Positions 59,516 to 64,000 of a stretch of DNA of 64,000 nucleotides are shown one piece after another; the stretch's first letter is position 1, and each line of letters opens with the position of its first letter. Position numbers and translations under genes: made by a program. The notes beneath the pieces are model-generated. The model searched no databases, was not told the DNA's origin, and worked only from the letters and a program-made list of their open reading frames with translations. This DNA comes from Dyella thiooxydans (GTDB lineage Bacteria; Pseudomonadota; Gammaproteobacteria; Xanthomonadales; Rhodanobacteraceae), in the NCBI RefSeq assembly GCF_001641285.1, contig NZ_CP014841.1, positions 3,622,501-3,686,500 on the forward strand, given 5' to 3'.

Positions 59516-62362
59516 ATGAATGCTCCCGAATCCACCGCGCTGCAGGCGCTGATCGACGATCGCTATGCCCAGCTGGTGGCGGCCTGCCGCAGCGCGGGCG
59601 TGGCCGTGCAGGACGATGCCGGTGTCGCCGAGCGCATCCGGCGCACCCTGCTGGCCAGCGACTTTGCGTTCGAAGTCTGGCGCAGCCAGCCGCAACTGCT
59701 CGCCCCGGCGGGGCTGGAACGCCTGCGCTCCTCTTCCGACGCGGCGTCGCGCGGCGAGGCCTTGCGTCTGCCGGTGGACGAGGCCGAAACGCTGTCGCTG
59801 CTGCGCCGGTTCCGCCGGGCCGAGTCGCTGCGGCTGGTGTTCCGCGACGTCAACGACCTGGACGACGTGCCAACCACGCTGGCCGACACCAGCGTGTTGT
59901 ACGAGGTGCTGCTTGACCGGGCGCTGGCCTGGTCCGAGCAGATGCTGGCCGGCCGCTACGGCCAGCCGCGCGGAGCCGACGGCAGCCTGCAGCGGCTGGT
60001 CGTGGTCGGTTTCGGCAAGCTCGGCGGCAGCGAGCTGAACTTCTCCTCCGACATCGACCTGGTGATGGCCTATCCGCAGGGAGGCCAGAGTGACGGTTCG
60101 CGCAGCCTGGACAACAGCGAATACTTCGTGCGGCTGGTGCGCCAGCTGGTACGCCTGCTCAACGAGCCGACCGTCGACGGGATCTGCGCCCGGGTCGATC
60201 TGCGCCTGCGCCCGTTCGGCACGGCCGGGCGGCTGGCGCTGCCGTTCGCCGCGATGGAGCAGTACTACCAGAGCGAGGGACGCGACTGGGAGCGCTATGC
60301 CTGGATCAAGGCACGCCCGGTCGCCGGCGACCGCGTGGCAGGCAAGCAATTGCAGGAGCTGCTGCGCCCGTTCGTCTATCGCAAGTACCTCGACTACACG
60401 GCGTTCGCCGGGCTGCGCGAGATGAAGGCGCTGATCGACGCGGAGGTGGCCCGGAAGGACCTGGCCGACAACCTCAAGCTCGGTCCGGGCGGCATCCGCG
60501 AGATTGAGTTCATCGTGCAGCTCACCCAGCTGATCCGCGGCGGCCGCGAGCCGACCCTGCGCGTGCGCGGACTGCTGCCGGCGCTCACCGCCTGCGAGGC
60601 ACGCGGACACATCCCGGCGGCCCGCGCACGCGCCCTGCGCGAGGCGTACTTCTGCCTGCGTCGGGTGGAGAACCGGGTGCAGATGCTGCGCGACGCGCAG
60701 ACCCACGACATTCCCGAGGACGCGCTCAGCCGCGAGCGGATCGCCCGTGGCCTGGGCCATCACGACTGGCTGTCGCTGGCCGCCGAGCTGGCGCGTCACC
60801 GGGCCGTGGTCAGCGAGGAGTTCGCCGCGGTGCTGATGCCGCAGGGCGGACGCGCCGCCAGCGCCCCGGTCGCCGACACCCGGCTGTGGCACGACGCCTG
60901 CGCCGGCACGTTGGAGCCGGCGGCGATGGAAGGTTCCGGCTTCGTGCCCGGCGACGCCGCGGCCGAGGCGCTGGTGAAACTGCCCCAGGGCTCCAACGTG
61001 AAGGCGATGTCGCCCGGTTCGCGCGAGCGGCTGGACCGGGTGATGCCGCAGCTGCTGATCGCTGCGCGGCAGACCGCCGCGCCGGTGGCCTGCCTGCTGC
61101 GGCTGGTGCAACTGGTGCAGGCGGTGGCGCGGCGCTCGTCCTATCTGGCGCTGCTGGAGGAGCAGCCGGCGGCGCGGCGGCGGCTGGCACGGCTGTTCGC
61201 CGACCGGGCCTTCCTCGCCGAGCGGGTGATCGCCCAGCCGCTGCTGCTGGACGACGTGCTCGATCCGCGGATCGACCAACTGCCGCTCAAGCGCGCCGAC
61301 ATCAGCGCGGAGATCGCCCGTGTGCTGTCGACGCTCGACGAGCGCGAGGCCGAGGCCGAGCTCGATCGCATCAACGAGTTCAAGGCCAGCGTGGCGTTCC
61401 GGCTGGGCCTGGCCTTCAGCGACGGGCGTGCCGACGCGGTGTCGACCGCGCGCCGGCTGGCCGCGCTGGCCGAATCGGTGGTGGTGGCGGTGACCGCGCT
61501 GGCCGAGCGCGAACTCGCTGCCCAGCATGGAAGATTGCCGGGCTCGGGCTCGGGCTTCGCGGTGCTGGGCTACGGCAGCCTGGGCGGCGAAGAGCTGGGT
61601 TTCGCCTCGGATCTCGACCTGGTGTTCGTCTATGACGGCCGTCGCGCGCAGGCGATGAGCGATGGTGCCCGGCCGCTGGAAGGCTCGCGCTGGTACCAGC
61701 GGCTGGCGCAGCGGGTGATGAACTGGCTCACCGTGATGACCCGCGCCGGACGCCTGTACGAAGTCGATACCCGGCTGCGCCCGGATGGCTCCAAGGGCCT
61801 GCTGGTATCCAGCTTCGATGCGTTCGCCGCCTATCAACGGGGGCGCGCCTGGACCTGGGAGCATCAGGCCCTGCTGCGTGCGCGGCCGGTGGCCGGCGAC
61901 GTCGCGTTGCATGCCGACCTGGCGGCGCTTCGGCGGGAGATCCTGGCGATCGCGCGCGATGTGGACGTGGTGTACGACGAAGTGTCGAGCATGCGTCGCC
62001 GCTGGCGCGCCGAACGCGATCGTTCGGACCCGTCACGCTTCGACCTGAAGCAGGGGCCGGGTGGCCTGCTCGACATCGAGTTCGCCCTGCAGGGACTGGT
62101 GCTCGCCCATGCGGTGCGCCATCCGAGCCTGCTCGAGATGACCAGCAATGCAGCCCTGATCGAAGCCTGTCGCGAAGCAGCGTTGCTCGATGCCGGCCAG
62201 GCGGAGGTGTTCCTGCATGCCCATGCCGAGCTGCTGCAGCGCGCGCTGACCTGCACACTCGACCTGCGCTCGCGCATCGGCGAACGCGAGCCCGAGCTGA
62301 TGCAGCGGGTCGCCACGGTGCAGGCGGTGACGCGTGCGCTGGGTTTCGCCTTCGAATCCTAG
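59516..62362 (+). CDS. glnE: Bifunctional glutamine-synthetase adenylyltransferase / deadenylase
   Basis: 948 residues, family length. Two nucleotidyltransferase halves: N-terminal adenylyl-removing (VGFGKLGGSELNFSSDIDLVM, about 165) and C-terminal adenylating (LGYGSLGGEELGFASDLDLVFVYD, about 683), each with the Gly-Ser and Asp-X-Asp metal motif, joined by GlnD-like helices. Tunes GlnA in response to PII. Start ATG 59516 or 59507. Convergent with the ELM1-type gene; stops share CTAG (62359-62362). Confidence 0.96.
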   Translation: MNAPESTALQALIDDRYAQLVAACRSAGVAVQDDAGVAERIRRTLLASDFAFEVWRSQPQLLAPAGLERLRSSSDAASRGEALRLPVDEAETLSLLRRFRRAESLRLVFRDVNDLDDVPTTLADTSVLYEVLLDRALAWSEQMLAGRYGQPRGADGSLQRLVVVGFGKLGGSELNFSSDIDLVMAYPQGGQSDGSRSLDNSEYFVRLVRQLVRLLNEPTVDGICARVDLRLRPFGTAGRLALPFAAMEQYYQSEGRDWERYAWIKARPVAGDRVAGKQLQELLRPFVYRKYLDYTAFAGLREMKALIDAEVARKDLADNLKLGPGGIREIEFIVQLTQLIRGGREPTLRVRGLLPALTACEARGHIPAARARALREAYFCLRRVENRVQMLRDAQTHDIPEDALSRERIARGLGHHDWLSLAAELARHRAVVSEEFAAVLMPQGGRAASAPVADTRLWHDACAGTLEPAAMEGSGFVPGDAAAEALVKLPQGSNVKAMSPGSRERLDRVMPQLLIAARQTAAPVACLLRLVQLVQAVARRSSYLALLEEQPAARRRLARLFADRAFLAERVIAQPLLLDDVLDPRIDQLPLKRADISAEIARVLSTLDEREAEAELDRINEFKASVAFRLGLAFSDGRADAVSTARRLAALAESVVVAVTALAERELAAQHGRLPGSGSGFAVLGYGSLGGEELGFASDLDLVFVYDGRRAQAMSDGARPLEGSRWYQRLAQRVMNWLTVMTRAGRLYEVDTRLRPDGSKGLLVSSFDAFAAYQRGRAWTWEHQALLRARPVAGDVALHADLAALRREILAIARDVDVVYDEVSSMRRRWRAERDRSDPSRFDLKQGPGGLLDIEFALQGLVLAHAVRHPSLLEMTSNAALIEACREAALLDAGQAEVFLHAHAELLQRALTCTLDLRSRIGEREPELMQRVATVQAVTRALGFAFES

Positions 62363-63381
62363 GAGGCGTCGATGTCCGGGTGCCGGGCACGGATCGCCTG
62401 GCTCACCCGGGCAGCGAGGGTGGCGGTTTCGCGCAGCGGTCCGGCGGCAGGGCCGCCATCGCCGAGCCAGCCACCGTCGCGCAGGGTCCGGTGGAAGCTG
62501 GCGATGCGCGGTGGCAGCGGAGCGGGTGCCAGTGTTTCGACCGGGCAGCCGACCGCACAGGCCTCGCTCAGCATGTTGACCGAGTCCGGCGTCACCAGCA
62601 GCCGGTTCGCCCAGCCGAGCACGCCCGGGTAGGGGTTGGGCCCATCCGATGGACCACGCCAGAACAGGCCGGGCAGGTCGCGCACGGCATGACCCACTGC
62701 ATCGCAGAGCGACGAGGGCGTCCGTCGCGATGCGACCACCATGGCGCTGCCGCCGTTTCCGGCGATCTGCCGGCGCACCGCGTCGCCCAGCGCGCGGGCG
62801 TAGCCGGCGTCCATCGGGATGCCACGCCGCGGACCGCCGAGCAGCACGCCGAGGCGTGGCCCCGGCAGCTCGCCCAGGGCGGGAAACGCCTCGCGGGCGT
62901 CGTCCAGCCAGGCGTCGTCGACGGGATTCAGCGAGCCGACCGGGTGGAGCACGTTGGGGCCGGCGAGCTCGTCGTGCCGTGGCGCGATGACCAGGTCCCA
63001 TTCGCCCGGATCGATGCGCGGATCGAGGATCTGCACGGTGAAGCAGTCACCGTCGGAGAGTCTGCGCAGCATCCGCGTGAACAGCGCCGCGGCGCGACCG
63101 CAGCCGATCGCGGCCACTGGCCACGGTGGGGCGAACAGTTCACGCTGCGCTGCGGGCAGGGCAAGCCGGCCGCCGGAGAGCAGGCGTGGCGCGAACCACG
63201 ACCAGGGGGCGCGCGGCTCCAGCACCAGGTGGCGGACGGGCATGGCCAGCCGCTCGGCCAGCGCGAGCGCCTGCCGCTGGTTGCCGGCGGCGTCGTCGGT
63301 GATCGCCCAGCATTCGCCCGCGGACCTCAGCATGCGCGTCGCCGCGGCGATTGTTTCCGGATCGAGCACAGTTCGTTCCAC
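62359..63381 (-). CDS. ELM1/GtrOC1-family protein (DUF1022)
   Basis: 340 residues. CWAITDDAAGNQRQALALAERL at the start, LGVLLGGPRRGIPMD in the middle and a GT-B-like nucleotide-sugar region (LLVTPDSVNMLSEACAVGCPVET) near the C-terminus, which is typical of the mitochondrial fission ELM1-like family with a glycosyltransferase-B-like fold. Role unclear; in bacteria possibly cell-envelope glycan metabolism. GTG start 63381; ATG 63333 is an alternative. Confidence 0.78.
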   Translation of the reverse strand: MERTVLDPETIAAATRMLRSAGECWAITDDAAGNQRQALALAERLAMPVRHLVLEPRAPWSWFAPRLLSGGRLALPAAQRELFAPPWPVAAIGCGRAAALFTRMLRRLSDGDCFTVQILDPRIDPGEWDLVIAPRHDELAGPNVLHPVGSLNPVDDAWLDDAREAFPALGELPGPRLGVLLGGPRRGIPMDAGYARALGDAVRRQIAGNGGSAMVVASRRTPSSLCDAVGHAVRDLPGLFWRGPSDGPNPYPGVLGWANRLLVTPDSVNMLSEACAVGCPVETLAPAPLPPRIASFHRTLRDGGWLGDGGPAAGPLRETATLAARVSQAIRARHPDIDAS

Positions 63382-63469
63382 GCGGCGGGGTCCTGTGGGC
63401 TGGGCCGTCCACGTAAACTGACGGCTTCCTGCGCCAGCATCGGCGCGTCACGCCGGAACAAGGATACCC

Positions 63470-64000
63470 ATGAGCGAGATGCTTTCCGATACCGCCCTCG
63501 ACCAGCTCTTCCGCCATGCGCGCACCTTCAATGCATGGCTGGACCGTGAGGTGACCGACGCGCAGCTGCACCAGCTGTACGACCTGCTGAAGTTCGGCCC
63601 GACCAGTGCGAACAGCTCGCCGATGCGGCTGGTGTTCGTGAAGTCGGCCGAGGCGAAGGCGAAGCTGTCGCCATTCCTGTCCGAGGGCAATCGCGCCAAG
63701 ACCATGGCGGCCCCGGTCACCGCGATCGTCGCCAACGACCACGCCTTCCACGAGAAGCTGCCGCAGCTGTTCCCGCACGCCGACGCAAAGAGCTGGTTCG
63801 AGGGCAACCAGCCGCTGATCGACACCACCGCGTTCCGCAACGCCACGCTGCAGGGCGCCTACCTGATCCTGGCGGCCCGTGCGGTGGGCCTGGATTGCGG
63901 CCCGATGTCCGGCTTCGACAACGCCGGCGTCGATGCCGCGTTCTTCGCCGGTACCTCGGTCAAGTCCAACTTCCTGATCAACATCGGTTACGGCGATGCC
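63470..64000 (+). CDS. RutE/HadB-like nitroreductase (malonic semialdehyde reductase), 3' part missing
   Basis: First 177 residues of an FMN nitroreductase: [41 protein letters not shown] is the RutE signature segment, with [16 protein letters not shown] later. RutE reduces malonic semialdehyde to 3-hydroxypropionate in pyrimidine use, but no other rut gene is here, so a general nitroreductase role is equally likely. AAGGATACCC precedes ATG 63470. Cut by the window edge. Confidence 0.87.
   Translation, partial: MSEMLSDTALDQLFRHARTFNAWLDREVTDAQLHQLYDLLKFGPTSANSSPMRLVFVKSAEAKAKLSPFLSEGNRAKTMAAPVTAIVANDHAFHEKLPQLFPHADAKSWFEGNQPLIDTTAFRNATLQGAYLILAARAVGLDCGPMSGFDNAGVDAAFFAGTSVKSNFLINIGYGDA

Noticed and set aside
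58900..61912. Continuation of the LTA-synthase-like frame upstream to 61912
   Set aside because: Open frame only; upstream part is antisense of glnE. The membrane-helix start at 59401 gives a complete enzyme.

Overview
The window is GC-rich, densely packed DNA from a gammaproteobacterium. The best fit is the Xanthomonadales, and within it a Rhodanobacteraceae-like lineage (Rhodanobacter, Dyella, Luteibacter, Frateuria). This rests on gene order and content: accC-accB-aroQ, prmA with a zinc-ribbon/DUF3426 gene, fis-purH, polA beside a DUF2782 gene, hemD-hemX-hemY, and GTAG-headed REP palindromes. The genus assignment is inference. No rRNA, tRNA or CRISPR array was seen. Most of the very long ORFs antisense to genes are artefacts of high GC and are left out.

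Layout. 1-19.7 kb is core or housekeeping DNA: a DinG-type helicase (cut by the window edge), a GAF-GAF-GGDEF-EAL regulator, redox proteins, an MFS exporter, folE, a TonB-like protein, rmuC, rlmI, srkA, a hotdog thioesterase and a ferredoxin-reductase fusion. 19.7-22.7 kb is an accessory island: at least three small cassette-like genes on the minus strand, one intact integron attC site, and a second attC split by an IS110-family (IS1111 group) element. No integron integrase is in the window, so this looks like a cluster of attC sites lacking an integrase, or the far end of an array. 23-49.9 kb is core again: a rhodanese, hemDXY, uvrD, polA, purH-fis, prmA, accBC, aroQ, thiol-redox genes, cutA and a CIRCE-controlled groESL operon. 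50.1-57.5 kb is a probable cell-surface signalling unit: ECF sigma factor, FecR-like anti-sigma factor, TonB-dependent receptor with a signalling (STN) domain, then an autotransporter. 57.5-64 kb holds an LTA-synthase-like sulfatase, glnE, an ELM1-family protein and a RutE-like nitroreductase.

The most notable observation is the autotransporter at 54182-57466. Its passenger carries two Asp-Thr-Gly motifs (D63 and D288) and a flap-like Tyr-Gly-Asp-Gly-Ser (Y102), the signature of a bilobed pepsin-like aspartic protease. Autotransporter proteases are normally serine proteases. Lying 136 nt after a sigma/anti-sigma/receptor set, it may be a secreted protease tied to uptake of a TonB-dependent nutrient.

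A second highlight is the IS1111-type insertion. Its ends (11-bp inverted repeats) can be placed, and removing 20877-22380 restores a credible attC. Its right non-coding end contains short segments matching both halves of the target, as expected of a bridge/seek RNA. Third, one of four GTAGGAGC REP palindrome pairs lies inside polA, in frame, in the linker between the 5' nuclease and 3'-5' exonuclease domains.
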